Shown: positions 46,129 through 55,023, counted from the stretch's first letter. The stretch: 64,000 nt of DNA from Azospirillum brasilense (GCF_008365405.1 NZ_QOKV01000002.1:310001-374000), one strand, 5' to 3'. The notes: generated by a model not told the origin, from the letters alone. Numbers and translations are program-made.

Positions 46129-47148
46129 TCACTCGGCGGCCTGCGCCACGGCCGGGCCGCGGTAGCCGCCCGGATGGCGGCGGCGCCATTCCCACGCGCT
46201 GCCGATGATGCTGTCCAGATCGGGGAAGCGCGGGGTCCAGCCCAGTTCCCCCCGGATGCGCTCCGACGAGGCGATCAGCACCGCCGGATCGCCGGCGCGG
46301 CGTGGCCCGATCGTCACCGGGACCGTCAGGCCGGTGACCCGCTCCGTCGCCTCGATCACCTCGCGGACGCTGTAGCCCGTGCCGTTGCCCAGGTTGAAGC
46401 GGACGCTGCGCGTCTCAAGCGCCGGCAGCACCCGCAGATGCGCGTCGGCGAGGTCGCAGACATGGATGTAGTCGCGCACGCAGGTGCCGTCCGGCGTCGG
46501 GTAGTCGTCGCCGAAGATCTCGATGTGCGAGCGCCGGCCGCTGGCCGCGTCGAGCACCAGCGGGATCAGATGGGTTTCCGGGTGATGATCCTCGCCGATG
46601 ATCCCGTTCGGATGCGCGCCCGCGGCGTTGAAGTAGCGCAGGCAGGCGGAGCGCAGGCCGTGGCAGCGGTCCGCCCAGTGCAGCGCGCGCTCGATGAAGA
46701 ACTTGGATTCGCCGTAGGGGCTGCCGGGGTCGATGGTGGTGTCCTCGTCGATCGGCTGGCGCTCCGGCGTGCCGAACAGGTTGGCGGTCGAGGAGAAGAC
46801 CATCTTGCGCACGCCGGCCGTGGTCGCCGCGCGGATCAGGTTCAGCGAGTTGACGGTGTTGCCGCGCAGATAGAGATGCGGGTCGCGCATCGACTCGCCG
46901 ACCAGCGACAGGGCGGCGAAATGGAACACCGCGTCGAAGCGCCATTCGGCGAAGATGCGGGTCAGCGCGTCCATGTCGGCAAGGTCGGCCTCCACGAAAG
47001 CGGCGTCGGACGGCACGGCGGCGCGGTGGCCCTGGCGCAGGTTGTCGAGCACGACGACCCGGAAGCCGCGGTCGAGCAGTTCGGCCACGCAGTGACTGCC
47101 GACATAGCCGGCACCGCCGGTCACGAGTACGGTCTGGGGCGTGTTCAT
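46129..47148 (-). CDS. galE: UDP-glucose 4-epimerase
   Basis: A 339-residue extended short-chain dehydrogenase. It has NAD-binding TGGAGYVGSH (10-19), FHFAALSLVGES, the SSTANLFG catalytic serine/threonine region and YGESKF with the YxxxK pair. GNGTGYSVREV and the C-terminal RRAGDPA lie in the sugar-nucleotide domain. It interconverts UDP-glucose and UDP-galactose, supplying galactose for exopolysaccharide. AAGGA lies upstream of ATG 47148. It is well placed to feed the glycosyltransferase locus that starts divergently at 47650. Confidence 0.93.
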   Translation of the reverse strand: MNTPQTVLVTGGAGYVGSHCVAELLDRGFRVVVLDNLRQGHRAAVPSDAAFVEADLADMDALTRIFAEWRFDAVFHFAALSLVGESMRDPHLYLRGNTVNSLNLIRAATTAGVRKMVFSSTANLFGTPERQPIDEDTTIDPGSPYGESKFFIERALHWADRCHGLRSACLRYFNAAGAHPNGIIGEDHHPETHLIPLVLDAASGRRSHIEIFGDDYPTPDGTCVRDYIHVCDLADAHLRVLPALETRSVRFNLGNGTGYSVREVIEATERVTGLTVPVTIGPRRAGDPAVLIASSERIRGELGWTPRFPDLDSIIGSAWEWRRRHPGGYRGPAVAQAAE

Positions 47149-47649
47149 CGTAAATATTCCTTGGATTTGAGAAATATTCGTCAGTCCAGGCACCCGCCGG
47201 CATCAAAGGATCGTACATCCCCCGGTGGCAAGTGCAAGAGTTCCGCGATGCACCATGCCGCCAATTCAGACGGAAGGCCAGTTGACGAAAAAGAGACATG
47301 GGCGCCGGGAAAGGTTCGGCGCATGATCGAAAAAATGTGTTGGAACAACATTTTACAGCGCTGCAAATACCCCTTTCGATCGCTGTCGGATGGGGTAAGG
47401 GCTCAAAGTTGTCACACGCCGCAGCGCAGCGTCGGACGTAAGCGAAAATGGCGCGGGACCAGTCTTCCCGCAATGGGCGGCCTTTGTCCGGACTTCGTCT
47501 CAAAAGGAGTTCATGCGACGCGGCCGCATCTCAACATTTCGTTAACCATGAAACCCTTTGCATGACCGGCTTCATGGCCCGCCCCCAAACCTGAGAACGC
47601 GGGTCTCCGGAACGCGGCCGGAACGCGGGACGCAAGAAAAGGAATCGGC
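47149..47649. other. divergent intergenic region between galE and the type I secretion operon
   Basis: 501 bp with no convincing gene. Immediately upstream of galE are two direct AAATATTC words (47152-47159 and 47172-47179), exactly 20 bp apart, a spacing of two helical turns typical of cooperative regulator sites. Positions 47320-47400 are AT-rich. Three GAACGCGG words (47595, 47610, 47621) lie just before the secretion ATPase start. No terminator or RNA gene was seen; promoters for both directions are expected here. Confidence 0.5.
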
Positions 47650-49371
47650 ATGAGCGGTACGGATCGGACCCTGCTGACCCAAGCCTACCGGAAGATTGGA
47701 CGCGGCCTGCTGCTGGCCGGCGCCCTCACCTTCTTCGTCAACATCCTGATGCTGGTGGTGCCGCTCTACACGATGCAGGTGTACGACCGCGTGATGAGCA
47801 GCCGCAGCTTGGAGACGTTGACCATGCTCGCGGTGATCTCCGTGGGCGGGCTGGTGCTGTACGGCGTTCTGGACTTCATCCGGGCGCGCGCCTTCCTGGT
47901 CTGCGGGGCGGTCATCGCGCACCGCTTCAACGTGCCGGCGCTGCAGGCGGCCATCGTGGACGCGCTGGGCGGGGGGACGCGCAACGCTGGCCAGACGATG
48001 CGCGACCTGAACGACCTGCGGAACTTCATGACCAGCAACGCCGTGGTGGTGCCGCTGGACCTGCTGTGGACGCCGATCTTCCTGGTCATCCTGTTCATCC
48101 TGCACCCGATTTACGGCTGGATCGCGGTGGGGTCGGCGCTGCTGCTGCTGACCATGAACGCGCTGACCGACGCGCTGACCCGCCGCCCCATCGCCGACGC
48201 GAACGAGGCGTCGGCCAAGGTGTTCGCCGACGTCGCCAGCACCGTCCGCCACGCCGAGGCCATCGAGGCCATGGGCATGCTGCCGCCGTTGGCCCGGCGC
48301 TGGCAGATGGCGCAGATCGGCTCCGCCTCGCTGATCGACCGCGGCGTGGTGCTGTCGCGCGGCATGGCCTCGGCCTCCCGCTCGCTGCGGCTGATCCTGC
48401 AGATCGCCACCATCTCCGCGGGCGCCGCCCTGGTCATCCGGAACGAGGCGTCACCGGGCAGCATGATCGCCACCGGCATCATCATGGCCCGCCTGCTCCA
48501 GCCCTTTGAGCATCTGGTGGAGAACTGGCGACAGTGGATCGTCGCCCAGACCGCCCACAAGCGCATCCGCGAGCTTCTGAACGGCGAGGGCGCGCGGCGC
48601 AGCACCATGCCGCTGCCCCGCCCCGACGGGCGGCTGGCCGTCGACCGCGTCAGCCATGTGCCGAAGGGTCTGCAGCGCCCGGTGCTGCGCGGCGTCTCCT
48701 TCGCGCTGGAGCCGGGGGAGGTGCTGGGGATCATCGGGCCGTCGGGGGCCGGCAAATCGACGCTCGCCCGCCTGCTCGTCGGCATCTGGGAGCCCACCGC
48801 CGGCGGCATCTATCTGGACGGCACCAGCACCTTCCTGTGGGAGCGCGAGAGCTTCGGCCAGTATGTCGGCTATGTCCCGCAGTCGGTGGCGCTGCTCGAC
48901 GGCACCATCGGCGAGAACATCTCCCGCATGGCCCAGTCCGACCCGGCGGAGATCGTGCGGGCCGCCCGGCTGGCCGGCGTCCACGACATGATCGGCCGCC
49001 TGCCCTTCGGCTACGACACGCCGGTCGGCGAGAACGCCTTCGCCCTGTCCGGCGGCCAGCGGCAGCGCATCGCGCTGGCCCGCGCGCTGTTCGGCAAGCC
49101 CCGCCTGATCGTGCTGGACGAACCCAACTCCAACCTCGACCACGAGGGCGAACAGGCGCTGCTGACCGCGATCAACCACGCGCGCCGCGACGGCGCCACC
49201 ATCGTGATGGTCGCCCACCGCCCTTCCATCGTGTCGGTCGCCGACAAGCTGCTCGTCCTCAAGGACGGCATGGTCGAACATTTCGGCGAACGCACCGACG
49301 TGCTGAAGATGGTCCAGCCCGGCGGCGCCGTGAAGGTGGCCCGGCTGGTCCGGACGGGAGAATCCGCATGA
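47650..49371 (+). CDS. type I secretion system permease/ATPase (PrtD/PrsD family)
   Basis: A 573-residue ABC exporter half-transporter. Residues 20-310 form the membrane domain (about six segments, starting GLLLAGALTFFVNILMLVVP). Residues 320-573 are the nucleotide-binding domain with Walker A GPSGAGKST (about 363-371), signature [15 protein letters not shown] (about 466), Walker B LIVLDEPNSNLD and switch VAHRP. This is the exporter class that secretes RTX proteins, metalloproteases and glycanases. Its stop overlaps the membrane-fusion gene start (ATGA). The likely passenger is the RTX protein at 51772. Confidence 0.93.
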   Translation: MSGTDRTLLTQAYRKIGRGLLLAGALTFFVNILMLVVPLYTMQVYDRVMSSRSLETLTMLAVISVGGLVLYGVLDFIRARAFLVCGAVIAHRFNVPALQAAIVDALGGGTRNAGQTMRDLNDLRNFMTSNAVVVPLDLLWTPIFLVILFILHPIYGWIAVGSALLLLTMNALTDALTRRPIADANEASAKVFADVASTVRHAEAIEAMGMLPPLARRWQMAQIGSASLIDRGVVLSRGMASASRSLRLILQIATISAGAALVIRNEASPGSMIATGIIMARLLQPFEHLVENWRQWIVAQTAHKRIRELLNGEGARRSTMPLPRPDGRLAVDRVSHVPKGLQRPVLRGVSFALEPGEVLGIIGPSGAGKSTLARLLVGIWEPTAGGIYLDGTSTFLWERESFGQYVGYVPQSVALLDGTIGENISRMAQSDPAEIVRAARLAGVHDMIGRLPFGYDTPVGENAFALSGGQRQRIALARALFGKPRLIVLDEPNSNLDHEGEQALLTAINHARRDGATIVMVAHRPSIVSVADKLLVLKDGMVEHFGERTDVLKMVQPGGAVKVARLVRTGESA

Positions 49372-50741
49372 CCGACACGACGCTTTCCCAGCCGGCGAAC
49401 GCGCCGTCCCCCCTCACCCCCATCTGGTCGCCGGTCATCGACGTGACGCCGCACGAACCCACGCTGCGCGGCACCGCGCTGGCGGGGGCGCTGGCCGTCG
49501 CCGTCGGCTTCGGCGGCTTCTTCGGCTGGGCCTTCACCGCCAGCCTGGACAGCGCGGCCATCGCGCCCGGCACCATCATGGTGGAAAGCCACCGCAAGAC
49601 CGTCTCCCACCTGGAGGGCGGCATCCTCAGCGAACTGCTGGTCAAGGACGGCGATCTGGTGGAGGCCGGGCAGGTCCTGCTGCGGCTCGACACCACGCAG
49701 AGCGGCGCGGTGGTCGCCCAGCTTCACGGGCAGTATTGGACCTCGCTGGCCCGGCTGGCCCGCCTGCGCGCCGAGCAGACCGACGCGAAAGCCCCGGTCT
49801 ACGCCGACGAGTTGGTGGCCGCCGCCAAGACCAGCTCCGTCGCCGCCGAGGCCCTGGCCGCCGAACAGCGCCTCTTCGAATCGCGGCGCGACGCCTACCA
49901 GGGGCAGATCTCCATCCAGCGCAAGCGCATCGGCCAGCTCCGCGACGAGCTGGTGGCGCTCGACTCGCAGCGCGTCGCCGCCAACGACCGGCTGCGCTAC
50001 ACCCAGGAGGAGTTGCGGATCGTCGAGACGCTGCTCGCCAAGGGCTACGAACGCAAGCCGCGCATGCTGGAGCTTCAGCGCAACGTCGCCGACACCAAGG
50101 GGCGGTTGGGCGAGATCCAGGCCGACAAGTCGAAGGCCGAACAGGGCATCGCCGCGGCGGAGCTGGAGATCATCAACCTCGGCAACACCCGCCGGTCGGA
50201 GGTCGGGAACGAGCTTCAGACCATCCAGGCCACCGTCTCCGACCTGTCGGAGCGGCTGCGCAGCGCCGGGGACGTGCTGAAGCGCCAGGAGCTGGTCGCT
50301 CCTCAGGCGGGTCGGGTCACCAACCTGCGCTTCTACACGACGGGCAGCGTCATCCCGGCGGGTCAGGGCATCCTCGACATCGTCCCGCAGGACGACGGGC
50401 TGATCGTCGAGGCCCGTGTCGCCCCCGCCGACGTGCAGAACATCGATGTGGGCGGCAGCTCCATGGTGCGGCTGGTCGGCTATCGCCAGCGGCTGGTTCC
50501 GCCGGTCCAGGGGAAGGTCCTCACCCTCTCCGCCGACCAGCTGGAGGACGAACGCACCGGGCAGGCCTATTTCCTCGCCCGGATCAGCCTCGATGCCGCG
50601 GCGCTGAAGGCCCTGCCGAACGTCGACCTGCATCCCGGCATGCCGACCGAGGTGATGATCCACGGGCACACCCGCAAGGCCATCGAGTATTTCCTGAGCC
50701 CGTTGACCGACGGCATGAACCGCGCCTTCCGCGAGAACTGA
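49368..50741 (+). CDS. HlyD/PrsE-family type I secretion membrane-fusion protein
   Basis: A 457-residue periplasmic adaptor. One transmembrane segment (about residues 36-58) is followed by a biotinyl-lipoyl-like half (HLEGGILSELLVKDGDLVEAGQVLLRLD). A long alpha-helical coiled-coil hairpin covers about 115-310, and the second half-barrel has QELVAPQAGRVTNLRFYTTG and PGMPTEVMIHG. It bridges the inner-membrane ATPase and a TolC outer-membrane channel, which is not encoded nearby. Confidence 0.93.
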   Translation: MTDTTLSQPANAPSPLTPIWSPVIDVTPHEPTLRGTALAGALAVAVGFGGFFGWAFTASLDSAAIAPGTIMVESHRKTVSHLEGGILSELLVKDGDLVEAGQVLLRLDTTQSGAVVAQLHGQYWTSLARLARLRAEQTDAKAPVYADELVAAAKTSSVAAEALAAEQRLFESRRDAYQGQISIQRKRIGQLRDELVALDSQRVAANDRLRYTQEELRIVETLLAKGYERKPRMLELQRNVADTKGRLGEIQADKSKAEQGIAAAELEIINLGNTRRSEVGNELQTIQATVSDLSERLRSAGDVLKRQELVAPQAGRVTNLRFYTTGSVIPAGQGILDIVPQDDGLIVEARVAPADVQNIDVGGSSMVRLVGYRQRLVPPVQGKVLTLSADQLEDERTGQAYFLARISLDAAALKALPNVDLHPGMPTEVMIHGHTRKAIEYFLSPLTDGMNRAFREN

Positions 50742-50767
50742 CCGCGGCGGCGCCGCACCGGATCAAT

Positions 50768-50831
50768 TCGCACGCTCCCCCGTTGCCCAGCAGGCAGGAA
50801 TGGGCCAACAGGCCAAATAGGGAGCGTGCGA
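50768..50831 (+). promoter_or_regulatory. RNA hairpin sequestering the ribosome-binding site of the next gene
   Basis: TCGCACGCTCCC (50768-50779) is a perfect 12-bp complement of GGGAGCGTGCGA (50820-50831). The right arm contains the GGAGCG Shine-Dalgarno of the 71-residue gene starting at 50834. The 40-nt loop contains a further GTTGCCCA/TGGGCCAAC pairing. Folded, the structure would hide the ribosome-binding site. It could act as a translational switch or a 3' end for the secretion operon. Confidence 0.55.
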
Positions 50832-50833
50832 GC

Positions 50834-51049
50834 ATGACCACACAGTGGGACCGGAACACCCTGAAGCGCGTCGCCGACGCCATCGGCGACGTCCATCTCT
50901 ACGACAAGCACCACACCGGCGAGTTCATCGCCATGCGCCTGCGCGATTCGCTGGCCGACAGCCCCGGCTATGACCGGGCGGCGGTCGACGACAAGCTGAT
51001 GCAGTTGGCGCGGGTCGCGTTGGAAGCCGCGGAAGCCGGAAAAGCCTGA
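50834..51049 (+). CDS. small hypothetical protein (71 aa)
   Basis: A 71-residue acidic/helical protein starting MTTQWDRNTLKRVADAIGDV. It contains HLYDKHHTGEFIAMRLRDSLAD and ends in a long helix, KLMQLARVALEAAEAGKA. No family was recognised. It lies 92 bp after the secretion adaptor with its ribosome-binding site in a hairpin. It may be an accessory of the secretion system, but this is only positional inference. Confidence 0.6.
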   Translation: MTTQWDRNTLKRVADAIGDVHLYDKHHTGEFIAMRLRDSLADSPGYDRAAVDDKLMQLARVALEAAEAGKA

Positions 51050-51771
51050 TCAGGGTCAGGCGCAAGCTAAAAATTTTCGCCCCCCTTGGGAGCGTTGCCC
51101 ATAGCCATCCGGCGGCGTTCGGCCCGACATCGGTGCGTCGCCGGAACGGCTCGGGCCACGGGTAACGCCCGCTCGGGTCGTCCGGTGGAGCGCTTTTCGA
51201 ATGCCGCGCGCTCCCCAACGGACCGTACCGCTCAGCCACCGCTTTCAAATTCCGGCTTTTAAAATCGTTTGTCCGCCTCGCCGGATTTCTAAAAAGCCGG
51301 GGTTTTGAGTGCGATGCAGCATCGGCGGCATGGCCGGGATGCAATGATCAACGACATAATCCTAAGCCAAACGCATAGGACTTACGGGTCATTTCAAGGC
51401 GTTTCGTCGAATTTCGACAAAAACGCCTTCCTAGCGTCTTTAAAAGTATTGCACGCGAACAATTCCGTTTCTTTCGCTAAACATAAGCCCTCACCTTGAA
51501 GAGAGACCATAAAGACGCCAATCCGCTGCAGCGTCCAAAATTAGATGTTTAGAATTTCGAAGGGCTTTGAAGCCAAGGTGACAGGAATGACGTAATGAAC
51601 GTTGATGATTATTGTGCTTTGACTCTATGAACTCAAGATTTGCCTGGGTTTGACCTTAGTTTTGTCACAGCCTCGCCGAACGGTATTTGGGTAAAGGCTT
51701 GGGGGTACCTCGCCATTTCGGGGTAGGAAATCACCCACCCCACCGAATCCCATCGTTAAGGAGTATGATTC
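51050..51771. other. AT-rich regulatory region upstream of the RTX gene
   Basis: 722 bp with no convincing gene; its right two-thirds are far more AT-rich than the surroundings. An inverted repeat CCGGCTTTT (51252-51260) with AAAAGCCGG (51292-51300) is present. A strong Shine-Dalgarno (AAGGAG) lies 9 bp before the RTX start. Such a long AT-rich leader suggests a heavily regulated, highly expressed surface-protein gene, and possible transferred DNA or binding sites for nucleoid proteins. Confidence 0.55.
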
Positions 51772-52593
51772 ATGGCCACCCTTCCTGGCGGCAACTATGA
51801 CGACATCATCACCGGCACCAACGGCAGCGACTTCATCGACGGCGGCAACGGTGACGACATCCTGATGGGTGGCAACGGCGCCGACACGATCCTGGGCGGC
51901 GACGGGCGCGACGCCCTGTTCGGCGGGAACGGCGCCGACGTTCTGGGCGGCGGCAGCGGGGCCGACGTCCTCGACGGCGGCAACGGCAACGACACGCTGG
52001 ATGGCGGGGACGGCGACGATTACCTGTCCGGCGGCAACGGCGACGACGTGCTGATCGGCGGCCGCGGCAACGACATCCTCGACGGCGGCAACGGCGACGA
52101 CGTCCTGAACGGCGGCGACGGCGCCGACATTCTGAAGGGCGGCAACGGCGACGACGTCCTGACGGGCGGCGGCCACAACGATTACCTGGATGGCGGTGCG
52201 GGCAACGACATCCTGATGGGCGGCACCGGCGACGACATCCTGAAGGGTGGCGAAGGCGACGACTTCCTGTCGGGCGGTGACGGCAACGACATCCTGGACG
52301 GCGGTGCCGGCAACGACATCCTCGTCGGCGGCGCCGGCAACGACATCTTCGTCTTCTCCGGCGGCGGCGGCCAGGACGTGGTTCTCGACTTCCGCGCGGG
52401 CGAGGACGTCCTCCAGATCGAGCGCAACATCAACGGTCTGGAAATCAACGACGCCTCCGATCTGGCGGCCCGCGTCACCGACATGGGCGGCAACGCCGTC
52501 ATCGATCTCGGCAACGGCGACAGCATCATGCTGAAGGGCGTTTCGGCCGACGAAGTTCACAACAACCCGAACGACTTCTTCGTCATTCACTAA
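51772..52593 (+). CDS. RTX nonapeptide-repeat calcium-binding protein, repeat-only
   Basis: A 273-residue acidic protein. From residue 6 to about 196 it is 21 consecutive nine-residue units of the GGxGxDxLx type (for example GGNGDDILM and GGAGNDILV), the parallel beta-roll that binds calcium between turns. The last 75 residues (FVFSGGGGQDVVLDFRAGEDVLQI to the C-terminal FFVIH) resemble the C-terminal secretion region of type I substrates. There is no N-terminal signal peptide and no enzymatic or adhesive passenger domain. The type I secretion genes lie immediately upstream. It may assemble a calcium-dependent surface layer or serve as an external scaffold. Confidence 0.9.
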   Translation: MATLPGGNYDDIITGTNGSDFIDGGNGDDILMGGNGADTILGGDGRDALFGGNGADVLGGGSGADVLDGGNGNDTLDGGDGDDYLSGGNGDDVLIGGRGNDILDGGNGDDVLNGGDGADILKGGNGDDVLTGGGHNDYLDGGAGNDILMGGTGDDILKGGEGDDFLSGGDGNDILDGGAGNDILVGGAGNDIFVFSGGGGQDVVLDFRAGEDVLQIERNINGLEINDASDLAARVTDMGGNAVIDLGNGDSIMLKGVSADEVHNNPNDFFVIH

Positions 52594-52613
52594 AGCCGTA
52601 ACCCACTCAGGTA

Positions 52614-52656
52614 CCGGACCGGCGGCGTGCTGAATCCACGCCGCCGATGGGTCCGG
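52614..52656 (+). terminator. hairpin between RTX gene and glycosyltransferase gene
   Basis: CCGGACC with GGTCCGG and GGCGGCGTG with CACGCCGCC pair to give a long stem around CTGAATC, 20 bp after the RTX stop. There is no T run, so it may be a leaky terminator or an mRNA stabiliser that uncouples a highly expressed RTX message from the glycosyltransferase genes downstream. Confidence 0.55.
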
Positions 52657-52667
52657 CTAAGGAACGC

Positions 52668-55019
52668 ATGACCGTGCTCGCCGTCCTGCCGGCCTCCGCC
52701 TCCATCGCGTCCGCCCAGCTCCATGCGCTCGGCGACGATTTCGTGCTCGCCTCGTGGGAGAGCGACGGACCGGAGCCCTCCGGCCGGGTCGTTCCCACCC
52801 TCGACGGCGAGGAGGTCCGGCCCCCCTACACCACCTTGTCCGTGCGGACGAGCTGGGGTGGGCAGCGGGTGCTGTCGATCCTGCGGGCGCCCCGGATCTC
52901 CGGTGCGCCCGTCCGTTTCGTGGCCCAGAGCCGCGTCGTCGCGGAGGTCCTGGCCGAACCGCAGGTTCCTGATCCCGACCCCGCTTTCCTGCTCGGCAGC
53001 CTCGACGCGCCGTCGCGGCTGCGCGTGGTCCGTTTCCTCTTCGATTTCGCGCGCTCCACCCCGGCGCTGCGCAGTGACGCCGGCTTCGCCGCGGTCTGCC
53101 GCCGCATGGTGCTGGAGCTGTCGCCCACCCCCTCCCCGCTCGTCGCCCGCGCCCTGGCGACCGACGAGCTTCTGCTCTGCGGCGGGTCGCTGTCGTCGGG
53201 CTTCGGCGAGGTGACGGGGGCGGTCATCATCACCGCGGGCGCCGTCGGCCCCTCCCCCTTCGACGTCTGCGTCGGCTCCGCTCTGGACCGGCGCGGGCGC
53301 GCCGCCATGTCGCTGCTGGTCGACAAGGCGCTGTGCGCGCCGGGCAACCTGCTGGTGGTGCTGGGCCGCAACGGGCTGGCCTGCCGCGCCTTCTCGGCCG
53401 TGGCGCCCAACCTGCCGAGCCTGACCGAGCGGCTGTCCACGCGCCGCGACACGCCGCTGGAGCTGCGCCAGTACATTCTGAACGCGCTCGCCCGGCGCGG
53501 GCGGTCGGACGCCACGGCGGCGGCGGCGGTGCGCGAGCTTCAGGTGCTCGCCCCGCTGCCCAAGCGGCAGGTCGCCGACGCCAAGCGCTCGATCGGCGCC
53601 GCCCTCGACCTCGCGGTGCCGACCGGTGACGGCGGGCTGTTCCTGGCCGGCTGGGTGCACGATCCGCACGGCCTGTCGGGCGGCCTCACCGTGCACACGC
53701 CCTTCGGCGGCGAGCGCCGGCTGGAGGTGCTGGAGCACCGCTTCCCGCGCGAGGACGTGGCCAAGCTGTTCGGCACCGCCCCGTCCACCGACCGCAGCGG
53801 CTTCGTCGCCTATCTGCCCGGCGCGCCCGAGCCCGCGGCGGCGCTTCAGGTCCATGCGGAGCTTCGCCTCGGGTCGGGCGGGTCGATCCGGCTGGTGCCG
53901 CCGCTGCGCCCGCTGTCGCCGGCCGACGCCCGCGCCGCGGTGCTCGGCAGCCTGCCGCCGCAGCACGCGACTCCGCTGGTTCTGGAAACGGTGATCGCCC
54001 CGGCCGTGGCGCCGCTCCACGCCGCCCACATGGCGAGCCGCGGCGAGCCGGAAACCGTCGGTTTCGGACGCCTTCCTGAGACACCCGCCGTCTCGGTCAT
54101 CATCCCACTCTACAAGGCGCTGGAGTTCCTGCGCTTCCAGCTCTCGAGCTGCGCCACCGATCCCGGCATGGCCGGGGTGGAGCTGATCTTCGTGCTCGAC
54201 AGCCCGGAGCAACGCGACGAGCTGGTGCACATGCTGCACGGCTTCCACGCGCTCTACGGCCTGCCGATGCGGGTGCTGGTGCAGCCCGCCAATTACGGCT
54301 ACTCGGCGGCCAACAACGCCGGTGTCGCGGCCTCCAGCGGGCGGACCCTGCTGTTCCTGAATTCCGACGTGATCCCCGACCAGCCCGGCTGGCTGCCCGC
54401 CCTGCTCGCCGCGCTGGAGCGCGCGCCGGGCACCGGGGCGGTTGGGCCGAAGCTGCTGTTCGACGACGACAGCCTGCAGCACGCCGGCCTCTACTTCGAC
54501 CGCGACGTCCGCGGGCGCTGGTACAACCATCACTTCTTCAAGGGCCTGCCGCGCGACTTCCTGCCCGCCCGGCGGGAGCGCAGCGTGCCCGGCGTGACCG
54601 GCGCCTGCCTGATGATGACCCGCGAGACCTTCGAGTCCGTGGGCGGCTTCTGCGAGGACTACGTCATCGGCGATTACGAGGACTCCGACCTCTGCCTGCG
54701 CATCCGCAAGGCGGGGCTGGACATCCGCTACGTCCCGTCGGTCGAGTTGTACCATCTGGAGCGCCGCTCGATCAGCCGGCACCAGGGCTACACCCGCGGC
54801 GTCGCCTCCGAATACAACGGCTGGCTCCACGCCCGCCGCTGGGGCGCGATGATGGAGGAACTGGCCGGCCGCGACTGGAACGCACCGCCGCCGCCGCCCG
54901 CGCTGGAGGACAGCCTGATGCGCCCCCTGTCGGCTGGCGCCCCCACGGACACCGCCCTACCCGTTGCCGTTCCGGGCAAGTCCCGCCTGTTCGGGCGCGC
55001 CAACCGGAACCGGAGCTGA
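52668..55019 (+). CDS. large GT2 family glycosyltransferase with unknown N-terminal region
   Basis: A 783-residue protein. Residues 470-720 form a GT2 domain: VSVIIPLYKALEFLRFQ, ANYGYSAANNAG (about 541-552), the metal-binding NSDVIPDQPGW (565-567 is the DxD-equivalent) and the catalytic-acid region YEDSDLCLRIR (670-680). Residues 1-470 are not recognised, but residues 321-390 contain GLFLAGWVHDP, a module shared with the paralogue at 57146. ATG 52668 follows AAGGA. It probably adds sugars in the surface-glycan pathway and starts the first of two related gene cassettes. Confidence 0.85.
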   Translation: MTVLAVLPASASIASAQLHALGDDFVLASWESDGPEPSGRVVPTLDGEEVRPPYTTLSVRTSWGGQRVLSILRAPRISGAPVRFVAQSRVVAEVLAEPQVPDPDPAFLLGSLDAPSRLRVVRFLFDFARSTPALRSDAGFAAVCRRMVLELSPTPSPLVARALATDELLLCGGSLSSGFGEVTGAVIITAGAVGPSPFDVCVGSALDRRGRAAMSLLVDKALCAPGNLLVVLGRNGLACRAFSAVAPNLPSLTERLSTRRDTPLELRQYILNALARRGRSDATAAAAVRELQVLAPLPKRQVADAKRSIGAALDLAVPTGDGGLFLAGWVHDPHGLSGGLTVHTPFGGERRLEVLEHRFPREDVAKLFGTAPSTDRSGFVAYLPGAPEPAAALQVHAELRLGSGGSIRLVPPLRPLSPADARAAVLGSLPPQHATPLVLETVIAPAVAPLHAAHMASRGEPETVGFGRLPETPAVSVIIPLYKALEFLRFQLSSCATDPGMAGVELIFVLDSPEQRDELVHMLHGFHALYGLPMRVLVQPANYGYSAANNAGVAASSGRTLLFLNSDVIPDQPGWLPALLAALERAPGTGAVGPKLLFDDDSLQHAGLYFDRDVRGRWYNHHFFKGLPRDFLPARRERSVPGVTGACLMMTRETFESVGGFCEDYVIGDYEDSDLCLRIRKAGLDIRYVPSVELYHLERRSISRHQGYTRGVASEYNGWLHARRWGAMMEELAGRDWNAPPPPPALEDSLMRPLSAGAPTDTALPVAVPGKSRLFGRANRNRS

Positions 55020-55023
55020 CCTG

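Noticed and set aside
47181..47366. Possible 61-residue minus-strand gene between galE and the secretion operon
   Set aside because: No ribosome-binding site, no family and location in a promoter region.
51305..51499. Possible 64-residue plus-strand gene in the AT-rich region
   Set aside because: It needs a TTG or poorly placed ATG start, has no convincing ribosome-binding site and no recognisable domain.
51772..52370. Periodic repeats that might suggest a CRISPR array
   Set aside because: The 27-bp period is three nucleotides times nine residues of coding repeats in one frame, with no constant repeat/variable spacer structure and no cas genes.
51625..52590. Minus-strand frame with regular repeats across the RTX gene
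   Set aside because: It is the mirror of the GGxGxD codon repeats on the plus strand; the plus-strand product has the known RTX pattern and follows a good ribosome-binding site.
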